10,151 nucleotides of DNA from Chitinophaga pinensis (GCA_945872805.1 CAMCBE010000042.1:1-10151); one strand, 5' to 3'. Positions 1 through 7,746 are shown, counted from the stretch's first letter. A program made the numbers and translations. Notes: generated from the letters alone by a model not told the origin.

Positions 1-61
1 GCTGATCGCTTTACGCTAGTTGATTATAATTAGCCACTAATATTAGCGCTAAGCGATCAGC
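1..61. repeat. Long inverted repeat / hairpin at the left end of the AGCG array
   Basis: Bases 1-11 (GCTGATCGCTT) are the exact reverse complement of 51-61. After a 2x2 mismatch (12-13 against 49-50), bases 14-20 pair with 42-48, including one G-T wobble. This leaves a loop of about 21 bases that is AT-rich. The arms carry the same tetramer as the neighbouring array: CGCT at 7 and 14 in the left arm, AGCG at 45, 52 and 59 in the right arm, all 7 bases apart. The hairpin is therefore the point where the array changes orientation. It could be the end of a longer array lying left of the window, a transcription-termination structure for an upstream gene, or a mobile repeat unit. No U-tract follows it on the + strand, so simple intrinsic termination is not strongly supported. 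Confidence 0.7.
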
Positions 62-159
62 GTCGAGCGTTTCCAGCGTTAAGCGCGCGAAGCGCCAAGC
101 GGTGCGAAGCACACACAGCGTTAAGCGCGCGAAGCGCCAAGCGGGCGAAGCGCCAAGCG
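45..159. repeat. AGCG-phased repeat array with a duplicated 29-base unit
   Basis: AGCG occurs at 45, 52, 59, 66, 75, 82, 91, 98, 117, 124, 133, 140, 149 and 156. Every gap is 7 or 9 bases except 98 to 117, where a degenerate AGCA sits at 108. From 75 onward the gaps alternate 7 and 9. A 29-base direct repeat is present at 74-102 and 116-144, and its 15-base core GCGAAGCGCCAAGCG (87-101, 129-143) recurs a third time at 145-159. The segment is far more GC-rich than its surroundings and has no credible reading frame. Similar GCG/CGC-rich intergenic repeats are seen in Bacteroidota genomes; that link is from memory and unverified. It ends 57 bases before the candidate promoter -7 box of the next gene. 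Confidence 0.75.
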
Positions 160-192
160 ATTCACATTTTATCTAAATAAATGTCAGATCTA

Positions 193-223
193 TTTATATT
201 ACAGCCTAACAGAATTACATTTG
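193..223 (+). promoter_or_regulatory. Candidate Bacteroidota-type promoter for the DapA-family gene
   Basis: TACATTTG at 216-223 matches the Bacteroidota -7 consensus TAnnTTTG exactly. Nineteen bases upstream is TTTA (193-196), a three-out-of-four match to the -33 TTTG box. Transcription would begin at about 228-231, leaving a leader of about ten bases before the ATG at 241. This placement excludes the earlier in-frame ATG at 181 as the start. The call rests only on motif and spacing. Confidence 0.45.
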
Positions 224-240
224 ACCATAAATTTATCATT

Positions 241-1161
241 ATGAATCCCAATTGGAAAGGTGTCTATCCCGCTATTACTACAAAGTTTAAGCCAAATGGA
301 GAATTAGATATTGATTTAAACGTAAAAGCATTTAATGCACAACTTGAAGCAGGCATTGATGGTATCATTTTAAGTGGATCGTTGGGTGAGGCCAGCACCA
401 TCACCGAAGGCGAGAAAGAAATCTTGTTGAAGGAAGCACTCAAGGCTATTGGTGATAAAGTGCCTGTTCTCTTGAATATTGCCGAAGGCTCAACGGATGA
501 AGCAGTTCGTCAGGCAAAATTGGCTGAGAAATGGGGTGCACATGGGTTGATGTTGTTGCCGCCAATGCGCTACAAGAGTGATGATAGGGAAACCATTCAT
601 CATTTCACGCAAGTAGCAGAAAACACTGGATTGCCGATTATGATTTATAATAATCCTGTTGATTATAAAATTGATACCACACCAGACATGTTTGAGGTGT
701 TGATCAAACAAAAAAATATTCAAGCAGTAAAAGAGTCTACCCGTGATATTACTAATGTTACTAGGTTGATCAATAAATTCGGAACCGATCTAAAAATTCT
801 ATGTGGCGTAGATACATTAGCCATGGAAGAATTGGTGATGGGTGCTGATGGTTGGGTAGCTGGTCTTGTATGTGCTTTCCCCGCAGAGACGGTTGCTATT
901 TATCGCTTGGTAAAAGCAGGTCGAATTGCTGAGGCTACTAAAATCTACCGTTGGTTCATGCCCTTGCTTGAATTGGATATTCATCCTAAGTTGGTGCAGT
1001 ACATTAAGTTCTGTGAATCCAAAACAGGAATGGGAAGCGAATATGTTCGCGCGCCACGTCTGACTTTGGTAGGGGAAGAGCGCAAGCGAGTTGAGGCAAT
1101 TATTGATTCAGCACTTGCTGTTCGACCAACTTTGCCTGATTATAAATCAATTGTACTATAG
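241..1161 (+). CDS. DapA-family lyase, probable 1-pyrroline-4-hydroxy-2-carboxylate deaminase
   Basis: A cytoplasmic 306-residue TIM-barrel protein of the dihydrodipicolinate synthase / N-acetylneuraminate lyase superfamily, of normal length. Visible motifs are the substrate-carboxylate loop GSLGE (46-50, the family's GTTGE position), the tyrosine of YNNP (Y136) and the Schiff-base lysine in VKES (K164), followed by ILCGVD and the GADGWVAG stretch. The ATG at 181 would add 20 residues with no family counterpart, and a candidate promoter lies after it, so 241 is preferred. The pairing with a 2-oxoglutarate semialdehyde dehydrogenase 82 bases downstream, and the C-terminal half (MPLLELDIHPKLVQYIK), resemble the deaminases of trans-4-hydroxyproline degradation, which make 2,5-dioxopentanoate and ammonia. 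True lysine-pathway DapA is unlikely. L-2-keto-3-deoxyarabonate or 5-keto-4-deoxyglucarate dehydratase, which feed the same next enzyme, remain alternatives. Family certain; substrate inferred. Confidence 0.85.
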   Translation: MNPNWKGVYPAITTKFKPNGELDIDLNVKAFNAQLEAGIDGIILSGSLGEASTITEGEKEILLKEALKAIGDKVPVLLNIAEGSTDEAVRQAKLAEKWGAHGLMLLPPMRYKSDDRETIHHFTQVAENTGLPIMIYNNPVDYKIDTTPDMFEVLIKQKNIQAVKESTRDITNVTRLINKFGTDLKILCGVDTLAMEELVMGADGWVAGLVCAFPAETVAIYRLVKAGRIAEATKIYRWFMPLLELDIHPKLVQYIKFCESKTGMGSEYVRAPRLTLVGEERKRVEAIIDSALAVRPTLPDYKSIVL

Positions 1162-1179
1162 CATCGAATCAAAGCGTCT

Positions 1180-1197
1180 TTCATGTAGTTACATGAA
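1180..1197. promoter_or_regulatory. Palindrome between the deaminase and dehydrogenase genes, possible operator
   Basis: TTCATGTA-GT-TACATGAA is an inverted repeat with perfect 8-base arms around a 2-base centre, in the 82-base gap before the dehydrogenase start. The loop is too small for a comfortable RNA hairpin, so a binding site for a dimeric regulator is the more natural reading. No regulator gene is visible in the window, and a chance palindrome is possible. Confidence 0.3.
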
Positions 1198-1243
1198 TTA
1201 ACCATTCCATCGAGCACCTCTTCACTATTCGTAAAAAACAACT

Positions 1244-2734
1244 ATGAATCAATACAACGACGCATCTATTTCGGAAATCAACCTGGTGATGGATGCTGCA
1301 AAGGTTGCCGCTCCGATCATGAGAAAATTATCGTTGAGTAAACGTGCCGAATTGATGAATGCCATTGCGGATGGACTAGAACAAAGTGGGGATGAGTTGC
1401 TTGCTGTTGTTATGGGGGAAACAAATTTGCCTGACGCGCGTGTTCGTGGGGAACGAGGTAGAACGATATTTCAATTGAGGAGTTACGCAAAGGCATGTGC
1501 GAAAGGCGATTGGCTTGAAGCAAGCATTGATACGGCTATCCCAGATAAGGTGCCACCAAAACCAGACATTAGAAAAATGTTGGTGCCGCTTGGTCCGGTT
1601 GTTGTGTTTGGATCAAGTAATTTTCCTTTCGCTTATTCAACTGCCGGTGGTGATACAGCTTCTGCATTAGCTGCTGGTTGTCCAGTTATCGTTAAGGCTC
1701 ATCCTGCTCATCCACAGACTAGTCAACTCGTAGCTGATATTATACATAAAGCCGTTGAATCAGTCGGATTACCTAAAGGAGTCTTTAGTCATGTTCACGG
1801 TTCTTCTTTTGAAGTAGGCAAGGCCTTGGTTATGCATCCCCATACGAAAGCAGTTGGATTTACAGGATCGTATAGTGGTGGTAAGGCTTTGTATGATATG
1901 GCCAATCAACGTAAGGAGCCAATTCCTGTTTTTTCTGAGATGGGTAGTGTAAATCCCGTTTTTCTTTTGACTGAAAAATTGGCTGCGGATCCAGTATCGA
2001 TTGCTGCCAATTATGCGGGTTCAATCACGTTGGGCGTAGGACAATTTTGTACAAACCCTGGATTGATTATTGGTATAAAAAGTGATGCATTGGATCAATT
2101 CATTTCATCACTTGCTACTCAAATTGGAAATATTCCTCCAGGGAAAATGTTGCATCCAGGTATTGCAAAAGCGTATGTTGAAAAACGATCAGAAGCCCTA
2201 GCCCAACAAGGCGTTACGCTTATCACGTCTTCATCAACAGAGGCATCAGCCGATCAAGGCATTCCAACCATCGCGACTACGACTGGCGCAGTGTTTCTAA
2301 AAAATAATCAACTTCATCAAGAAGTATTTGGTCCATATTCATTGGTTGTTCAATGTGCCAATGCCGCTGAGATGTTGGCTGTTGCTCATCAAATCGAAGG
2401 TCAGCTTACGGCAACCATCATGGCAACGGATAATGATATCAATAGTCATATCGATATTTTTGATGCTATCGTTGAGAAGTGTGGCAGGATGATTTTGAAT
2501 GGCGTGCCTACCGGAGTGGAAGTTTGCTTAAGTATGCACCATGGTGGTCCATTCCCTTCCACTACGGATAGTCGATTCACGTCAGTGGGTGCAGATGCGA
2601 TAAAGCGCTTTGCGCGACCAATGTCTTTTCAGAATTTTGCTGATCATTTTCTTCCCCTTGAATTGCAAAATTCAAATCCATTGGGTATCAATAGAACCAT
2701 TAATGATGAACTTTCTAAACAAGCTGTTTCTTAA
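1244..2734 (+). CDS. 2-oxoglutarate semialdehyde (2,5-dioxopentanoate) dehydrogenase, NAD(P)+
   Basis: A 496-residue aldehyde dehydrogenase superfamily enzyme that oxidises 2,5-dioxopentanoate to 2-oxoglutarate in the cytoplasm. The catalytic machinery is complete: N126 in SSNFPFA, cofactor lysine K151 in KAHPAHP, FTGS (206-209), general base E232 in SEMG, nucleophile C269 in GQFCTNPG and EVFGP (360-364). Family-specific stretches separate it from ordinary ALDHs: ETNLPDARVRGERGR near residue 60, and the C-terminal HHGGPFPSTTDSRFTSVG region. These are what I recognise as the KGSADH subfamily, also annotated in hydroxyproline, arabinose and glucarate routes. The position directly after a DapA-family enzyme fits consecutive steps. 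The ATG at 1244 gives a normal N-terminus; no Shine-Dalgarno sequence is seen, as is common in Bacteroidota. Subfamily assignment is strong; which upstream substrate feeds it is inferred. Confidence 0.88.
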   Translation: MNQYNDASISEINLVMDAAKVAAPIMRKLSLSKRAELMNAIADGLEQSGDELLAVVMGETNLPDARVRGERGRTIFQLRSYAKACAKGDWLEASIDTAIPDKVPPKPDIRKMLVPLGPVVVFGSSNFPFAYSTAGGDTASALAAGCPVIVKAHPAHPQTSQLVADIIHKAVESVGLPKGVFSHVHGSSFEVGKALVMHPHTKAVGFTGSYSGGKALYDMANQRKEPIPVFSEMGSVNPVFLLTEKLAADPVSIAANYAGSITLGVGQFCTNPGLIIGIKSDALDQFISSLATQIGNIPPGKMLHPGIAKAYVEKRSEALAQQGVTLITSSSTEASADQGIPTIATTTGAVFLKNNQLHQEVFGPYSLVVQCANAAEMLAVAHQIEGQLTATIMATDNDINSHIDIFDAIVEKCGRMILNGVPTGVEVCLSMHHGGPFPSTTDSRFTSVGADAIKRFARPMSFQNFADHFLPLELQNSNPLGINRTINDELSKQAVS

Positions 2735-2749
2735 TTTAAACATAATCAG

Positions 2750-3043
2750 ATGAAGCAATATGTAATTATAGCACGCGATGGAACCGATACCGATGCCCTC
2801 CCACGCAGAATGACTGCCCGTCCGGCGCACCTTGCAGGGGTAAGTGCACTTAAAGCCAACGGACATTATGTTTCTGCCGGCGCCATGTTGGATGACGATG
2901 GTAAGATGAAAGGCAGTGTGATGATCCTTCAATTTGAAACAGAAGCCGATTTTCAACAGTGGTATGATAATGAGACTTATATTCAAGAAGGTGTTTGGAA
3001 GGAGATTGAAGTGCATCCTTTTAGGGTGGCACAGGTTGACTAG
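2750..3043 (+). CDS. YciI-like (YCII-related domain) small protein
   Basis: A 97-residue protein with the YciI signature: an N-terminal strand (YVIIARDG), the RPAHL motif (24-28) with the conserved histidine H27, a GS pair (55-56) leading into the next strand, an acidic YDNETYIQEGV helix region and the terminal HPF motif (89-91). YciI proteins have a dimeric ferredoxin-like fold related to muconolactone isomerase, and most have no established reaction. The gene starts 15 bases after the dehydrogenase stop on the same strand, so co-transcription is likely. That suggests an accessory role in the same catabolic route, for example handling a reactive or mis-cyclised intermediate, but this is inference. 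Family assignment is confident; function is unknown. Confidence 0.85.
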   Translation: MKQYVIIARDGTDTDALPRRMTARPAHLAGVSALKANGHYVSAGAMLDDDGKMKGSVMILQFETEADFQQWYDNETYIQEGVWKEIEVHPFRVAQVD

Positions 3044-3134
3044 TTGTTAAAATATTTTTTTATTGACGAAGAGTCAAAAAAAATTACACATTCTTTTGCT
3101 ATTGATTGTATTTTGCATCTAATACAGTCTGATT

Positions 3135-5543
3135 ATGAAAAGTAGGTTCTTTCGTTCGCTTTTTATTGTGATTCTTCTTAGTGCTAGCCACTCCAGTTTT
3201 TCTCAACACATTGATTCGATGATGGCAATCTATGCCGATCAATTTCCAACGGAGAAAGTTCATATCCATTTCGATAAATCAATTTACAACAAGGAAGAAA
3301 CCATTTGGTATAAAGCCTATATACTTTCCGATGCAGGGTTAAGCAATCTGAGTAAAAACTTTTATGTGGAGTGGTACGATACCACGGGCAAGATGATTAA
3401 GCAAACGGTTGCGCCATTGTTTCAATCTACTGCAAAAGGGAATTTCGATTTGCCGGCAGACTATACCGGTAATTTCATTCACGTAAAAGCCTATACTCGC
3501 TGGATGTTGAATGATGATTCTACGTTCACCTATGAAAGGGATCTTATCATAAACAATAACACGACACCTGCAGTATATAAACCGGTTGTTTACAAAACGC
3601 AAGTGTCATTATTCCCAGAGGGTGGATTTTTGATCAACGGAATTAATTCACGTGTTGCATTCAAAGCGGCTAATCAATTTGGTGCTCCTGTTTCAATTAA
3701 AGGAGTACTTGTAAATGATAAAAATAAAGTCCTTGATTCTTTAATAGTAAAGCATGATGGCATGGGAAGTTTTTTTCTATTGCCAAAGCTTGGGGAGACC
3801 TATCAAATAAAATGGACAGACGAAAAAGGCAAAACGGGCGTTACGCCATTTGAAACACCTAAAGCTGCAGGGGCTTCTATATCCATCAAAACAACTAATG
3901 ATAAAGCACTCATAAAAGTAGAAAGGACTGCCAATGCTCCTGAAAATCTTAAGAACTTGAATTTGCTAGTTCATATGAATCGAGTGCTGTTTTATAAAAT
4001 CAGTTTGAATGCAACAGATAAATTTCAGCTCAATGCTGAGATACCGATTGATGAAATGCAAACAGGCATTCTTCAATTTTCCTTATTCACGGCTGACTGG
4101 ATTCCTGTGTCTGAGCGGATTGTTTTTATAAACAACCGTTTGCATGAATTTAGTGCGAAAATCATTTCGCAGTTAACAACAGAGACTATGCGTGGAAAGA
4201 ATGTATTTGATATTATGGTGACAGATACTGCGTTTACTAATATGTCTGTTGCTGTAACGGATGCATCTATCGAAACATCATCGGCCTATACTATTTATTC
4301 GGATATGATGTTGAGCGGCGACTTAAAAGGGAGAATTAATAATCCTGGTTATTATTTAGCCAGCGATGCAGATAGTGTAACAGCTAGTCTTGATTTGGTT
4401 ATGCTTACCAATGGATGGAGACGGTATGATTGGGAAAAAATACAAGCTGGAGTAGTGCCAACATTGAAATTTCCTGTTGAGACTGATTTAATGAAAATTA
4501 CAGGGAAGGTGTATGGCTTAAAATCAATCAGTACATCATCTGATATTTTATTGAACTTAATCATTTCAAAAAAAGACAGCAGCAAGAATTTCCTGTTTGC
4601 GCAAGTAGATAAGAATGGTGATTTTGAACAAAAAGGCCTTTTTTTCTACGATACCGCTAGGGTGTTTTATAGTTTTAATAAAAATCCAGCCTTAAATAAT
4701 TTGGCGCAGATTAAATTTGAAAATGGACTCTTACGTCCTCTGTTTAAACCTATTACCTTTCCTGACTTAAAAAAACCTTCTCTTTTAACCGATAGCATTT
4801 CACGGGCAAAGATGAATTATTTTTTAAGTCAGCAAGAAGACTGGAAACGAAAATCATCGTATAAGACACTTCAGGAAGTTATCATTAAAGCAAAGGTTAA
4901 GTCAAATGATCAAGTACTGGATGAAAAGTACACTACAGGTTTATTTTCTGGTGGTGATGCCTTTTCGTTTAATTTAATTGATGATCCATTTTCAAAAACA
5001 GCCTTTGATATCTTTACTTATTTACAAGGTAAGGTAGCCGGATTATCAATTTCGGGTAGCGGAGCAAATATTACCCTTAGCTGGCGCGGTTCAACACCAG
5101 ATGTTTTCCTAAATGAGATGAATTCAAGTATTGATGCCGTGCAGTCTATATCGGTTAAGGATATTGCCATGGTGAAAGTATTTAGGCCCCCATTTTTTGG
5201 TTCAATGGGTGGAGGAACTGGTGGTGCTATTGCTATTTATACACGTCGTGGAGGAGATGTAAATCAAAGTTCAACAAGCAACCTGGGTATGTTGAATACC
5301 ATAATTACCGGGTATACTAAGTTCAAAGAATTTTATAATCCTCAATATGAAAATCCGAATGAGCTAGCAGATACGGATATTCGTACAACCCTTTATTGGA
5401 ATCCATATGTCATCACCAATAAAAAGAGTCCACGTTTTCGTGTTCAATTTTTCAACAACGACATCAGCAAAAAATTCCAAGTTATACTAGAAGGAATTAA
5501 TGGTGATGGGAAGCTGACTAGGGTAGTTAAAATTCTTGAATAG
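3135..5543 (+). CDS. Secreted MG2-like protein with a C-terminal TonB-plug-like domain
   Basis: An 802-residue exported protein. Residues 1-23 form a type I signal peptide ending near SFSQ. Residues about 40-140 carry a macroglobulin MG2-like beta domain beginning EKVHIHFDKSIY, a common opening in this Bacteroidota family. A second beta-sandwich follows at about 158-235, starting LFPEGGFLINGI. After the linker motif LQEVIIKAK, residues about 622-705 resemble a TonB-dependent receptor plug (TYLQGKVAGLSI, then MVKVFRPPFFGSMGGGTGGAIAIYTRRG). No beta-barrel follows; only a roughly 95-residue tail ending in an Ig-like strand pattern. The plug is therefore probably a structural or docking module rather than part of a transporter. 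Its likely place is the periplasm or the outer-membrane periphery. No C-terminal type IX sorting domain was recognised. Substrate and partners are unknown. It ends 8 bases from the convergent esterase gene. Confidence 0.8.
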   Translation: MKSRFFRSLFIVILLSASHSSFSQHIDSMMAIYADQFPTEKVHIHFDKSIYNKEETIWYKAYILSDAGLSNLSKNFYVEWYDTTGKMIKQTVAPLFQSTAKGNFDLPADYTGNFIHVKAYTRWMLNDDSTFTYERDLIINNNTTPAVYKPVVYKTQVSLFPEGGFLINGINSRVAFKAANQFGAPVSIKGVLVNDKNKVLDSLIVKHDGMGSFFLLPKLGETYQIKWTDEKGKTGVTPFETPKAAGASISIKTTNDKALIKVERTANAPENLKNLNLLVHMNRVLFYKISLNATDKFQLNAEIPIDEMQTGILQFSLFTADWIPVSERIVFINNRLHEFSAKIISQLTTETMRGKNVFDIMVTDTAFTNMSVAVTDASIETSSAYTIYSDMMLSGDLKGRINNPGYYLASDADSVTASLDLVMLTNGWRRYDWEKIQAGVVPTLKFPVETDLMKITGKVYGLKSISTSSDILLNLIISKKDSSKNFLFAQVDKNGDFEQKGLFFYDTARVFYSFNKNPALNNLAQIKFENGLLRPLFKPITFPDLKKPSLLTDSISRAKMNYFLSQQEDWKRKSSYKTLQEVIIKAKVKSNDQVLDEKYTTGLFSGGDAFSFNLIDDPFSKTAFDIFTYLQGKVAGLSISGSGANITLSWRGSTPDVFLNEMNSSIDAVQSISVKDIAMVKVFRPPFFGSMGGGTGGAIAIYTRRGGDVNQSSTSNLGMLNTIITGYTKFKEFYNPQYENPNELADTDIRTTLYWNPYVITNKKSPRFRVQFFNNDISKKFQVILEGINGDGKLTRVVKILE

Positions 5544-5551
5544 TTTTAACC

Positions 5552-7669
5552 TTATTTTGCTAAGATGGTATTAATCAATTCAGCCATGGATGAGGCCCAT
5601 ACTTCATATCCTTTTGTAATAAAGTGAATTCCATCGCCTGAACATAAGGTTAAATCAAGCTCGCCATTTTCTTTAATGAATTTTTTGGCTAGGGGTAGAT
5701 AAAAAACCTGTTTTGCATCATGCTCTTCTTGAATGATGGACTGTGTTTTTTCATATTTAACTCGTAGCATATCTTCATTCTTCAAGCCTGCAGGTAATGG
5801 TCCTACCAATATAATTTTTGTATTTGGCATATTCGTTTTCATCCAATTAATGATCTCGTGTATACCTAGGGCAACTTCTTCGCCAGAGTCATCAGCAAAA
5901 TTATTTACGCCAATGGTTAATACAACAAGTTTAGGATTTGCTTTAGCATAGCTACCGTGTTGTAGTCTCCATAAAATATGTTGTGTGCGATCTCCAGAAA
6001 TTCCGGCACATTCCCAGTTGTATTTTTTATATACAGAATCAAACGCAGCAAAACCTGGACTATAGGTAAGGTTAGAACGATGCCCTACAATACCTTGGGT
6101 GATGGAGTTACCAATAAATACAATGTCTATATTTTTACTTTCGTCAAGTAGTTTATTGATGTTGTCGTTGTTAGTCCACCAATCTGTCCCTTCTTTCCAA
6201 CCTGCTCCTGAACGATATTCTGAACCGGGTGTGGGAATGATAGCAAAACTCGTTCTATAGCCAGTGGCTTTTAAAATGAAGTCAACAATTGGTGTTGGAT
6301 TTGCAAGACTATGTGGGTGATGACCAATGCCGGGTTTATGAATTACCGTAATGTCTCCACCAAGTTCTTTTATCTTTTTTTCAAATGGAGTTGTATTTTC
6401 TTCAATAGGCACTACGTTATCTGCATCGCCCACCACATGAAGCATGGGGATGCCAAGTGTTGTAATTTTTTGAGCATGATCGAGAGGGTTTATTGTTGCA
6501 ACGATCGCTTGTTCTTCTGTTAGACCGAAATCTTTTTTTGCTATTTCCCAATCTGAAGCACTTCCTGGACTTTTCCCTTTTCCACCTGGCCAGCTTTTTA
6601 AATCCAATACGGGGGCGTCAGCATAGATGCAGGAAACATTTGAAGGATTTTCTAACGCCCAATTGTATATATACATGCCTCCACGGCTCATTCCTTCTAA
6701 TGCTACTTTTTTTGCTAGTCCAAATTTTTGGAGGTATGTATAAAAGTTATTCCATATCGAAATGGCTTCTTTATTACCAAACAGTTCTGCTACATCACAG
6801 TATACCAAGTGAAATCCTCTTTCAAGCAGCGCTATATCCGTTTGTGGTTCATGTCCCCAGAATCGTGCACGCCAAATCCAAGGTATACCAGCTGCTACTT
6901 TTTTTGGTTTGACTATTTTACAGGCACGACCATTGAATGTAAAATCAGCGCATTCAAATCCATGGAAAGATGAAATGATTTTATCTTCTTTGATGTAGTT
7001 GAACATATTTTTATTGCTCACGTCTTTTACTATGATGGTTTCATAGAGTCTTTTTGCAATCAACGTTGCCCCAAGAGAAGTAGGGTGAATTTTATCCGAA
7101 AAGAGATCTTCTCTGTCTATAAACAATGAATGCAGATCGATCAGCTCAGCTCCTGTTTGAAAGGCTACCTCTTTGGTAAACGGTATTATTTCCTGTGTGA
7201 TAATGGGTTCATAAATGCTATTGCTGTCTTCTGCAAAGGATGGTAGGGGAAGAAGTAAAATGATTCGTGCACTTGCATTTTGTTTTTTAAATGATTCAAT
7301 GAGCTCCTTATAATTTGCTTCAAATTCAGCATAGAATGGCCTATTGATCAGTTTACTATCGTTTGTTCCTAGTTTAATGATAACAACATTGGGTTTAAAT
7401 GCCAAAGCTTCTTGGTATGCAGATTCATTCCAATAGGGTTTATTCCCTTTTTTCAACAAGGTAGCGCCACTCACTCCAAAATTTTTCACGTCGAACCGAT
7501 CTCCAAGCATCGCTTGCAATTGAACGGGGTATGCATTTTTTTCTCTATTGATGACGGTTGATCCATAGGTAATGCTATTTCCTACGCAGGCAATTCGGGC
7601 TTTTTGATCTTGTGTAAATCCAAAAAAAATGGTAATGCAAAGAATAAGGGAGATGAAAATCTGTTTCAT
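5552..7669 (-). CDS. Secreted three-domain esterase: SGNH - alpha/beta hydrolase - SGNH
   Basis: A 705-residue protein with a signal peptide (about 1-20, MKQIFISLILCITIFFGFTQ). Domain 1 (about 24-215) is an SGNH/GDSL hydrolase: S32 in VGNSIT, G68 in GVSG, N103 in KLGTND, and D192/H195 in DKIH. Domain 2 (about 235-470) is an alpha/beta hydrolase: nucleophile S328 in GMSRGG, acid D415 or D417 in GDADNVVP, and a histidine among GHHPH (450-453). Domain 3 (about 512-705) is a second SGNH hydrolase: S522 in IGNSIT, G559 in GISGD, N589 in IGVNN and D679/H682 in DGIH. All three catalytic sets look intact. Such esterases commonly deacetylate or de-esterify plant or host polysaccharides, so a carbohydrate-esterase role outside the cytoplasm is a reasonable inference, though no glycosidase or SusCD pair is nearby. 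The start is fixed by the signal peptide. There is no sign of a frameshift at the domain junctions. Confidence 0.88.
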   Translation of the reverse strand: MKQIFISLILCITIFFGFTQDQKARIACVGNSITYGSTVINREKNAYPVQLQAMLGDRFDVKNFGVSGATLLKKGNKPYWNESAYQEALAFKPNVVIIKLGTNDSKLINRPFYAEFEANYKELIESFKKQNASARIILLLPLPSFAEDSNSIYEPIITQEIIPFTKEVAFQTGAELIDLHSLFIDREDLFSDKIHPTSLGATLIAKRLYETIIVKDVSNKNMFNYIKEDKIISSFHGFECADFTFNGRACKIVKPKKVAAGIPWIWRARFWGHEPQTDIALLERGFHLVYCDVAELFGNKEAISIWNNFYTYLQKFGLAKKVALEGMSRGGMYIYNWALENPSNVSCIYADAPVLDLKSWPGGKGKSPGSASDWEIAKKDFGLTEEQAIVATINPLDHAQKITTLGIPMLHVVGDADNVVPIEENTTPFEKKIKELGGDITVIHKPGIGHHPHSLANPTPIVDFILKATGYRTSFAIIPTPGSEYRSGAGWKEGTDWWTNNDNINKLLDESKNIDIVFIGNSITQGIVGHRSNLTYSPGFAAFDSVYKKYNWECAGISGDRTQHILWRLQHGSYAKANPKLVVLTIGVNNFADDSGEEVALGIHEIINWMKTNMPNTKIILVGPLPAGLKNEDMLRVKYEKTQSIIQEEHDAKQVFYLPLAKKFIKENGELDLTLCSGDGIHFITKGYEVWASSMAELINTILAK

Positions 7670-7746
7670 GTTATTTTGATAAAATGGTCAATAGCTCGTC
7701 TATCTGTAAAAGCAATTTACCTCTTCAGTATGACTTATAAATTTTC

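Noticed and set aside
1..159. CRISPR array
   Set aside because: The repeats overlap and nest at 7-16 base intervals, and there are no unique spacers of uniform length or adjacent cas genes.
181..240. N-terminal extension of the DapA-family protein from the ATG at 181
   Set aside because: The extra 20 residues have no family counterpart and are not a signal peptide, and a consensus-like promoter lies within them.
2672..3016. Antisense open frame of 114 codons over the dehydrogenase end and the YciI gene
   Set aside because: It lies opposite two well-supported family genes and its translation resembles no protein family.
3057..3083. Intrinsic terminator after the YciI gene
   Set aside because: TTGAC-GAAGA-GTCAA with flanking T and A runs can form a hairpin, but only two G-C pairs are present, and on the + strand the stem is followed by A's rather than a U-tract.
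3109..3116. Promoter -7 box for the MG2-like gene (TATTTTGC)
   Set aside because: It is one base short of TAnnTTTG, and there is no TTG box at 17-23 bases upstream.
6493..6912. Open frames on the + strand opposite the esterase (also 5733-5951 and 6311-6523)
   Set aside because: The minus strand carries an intact three-domain esterase; these frames have no domain pattern and are shadows of it.
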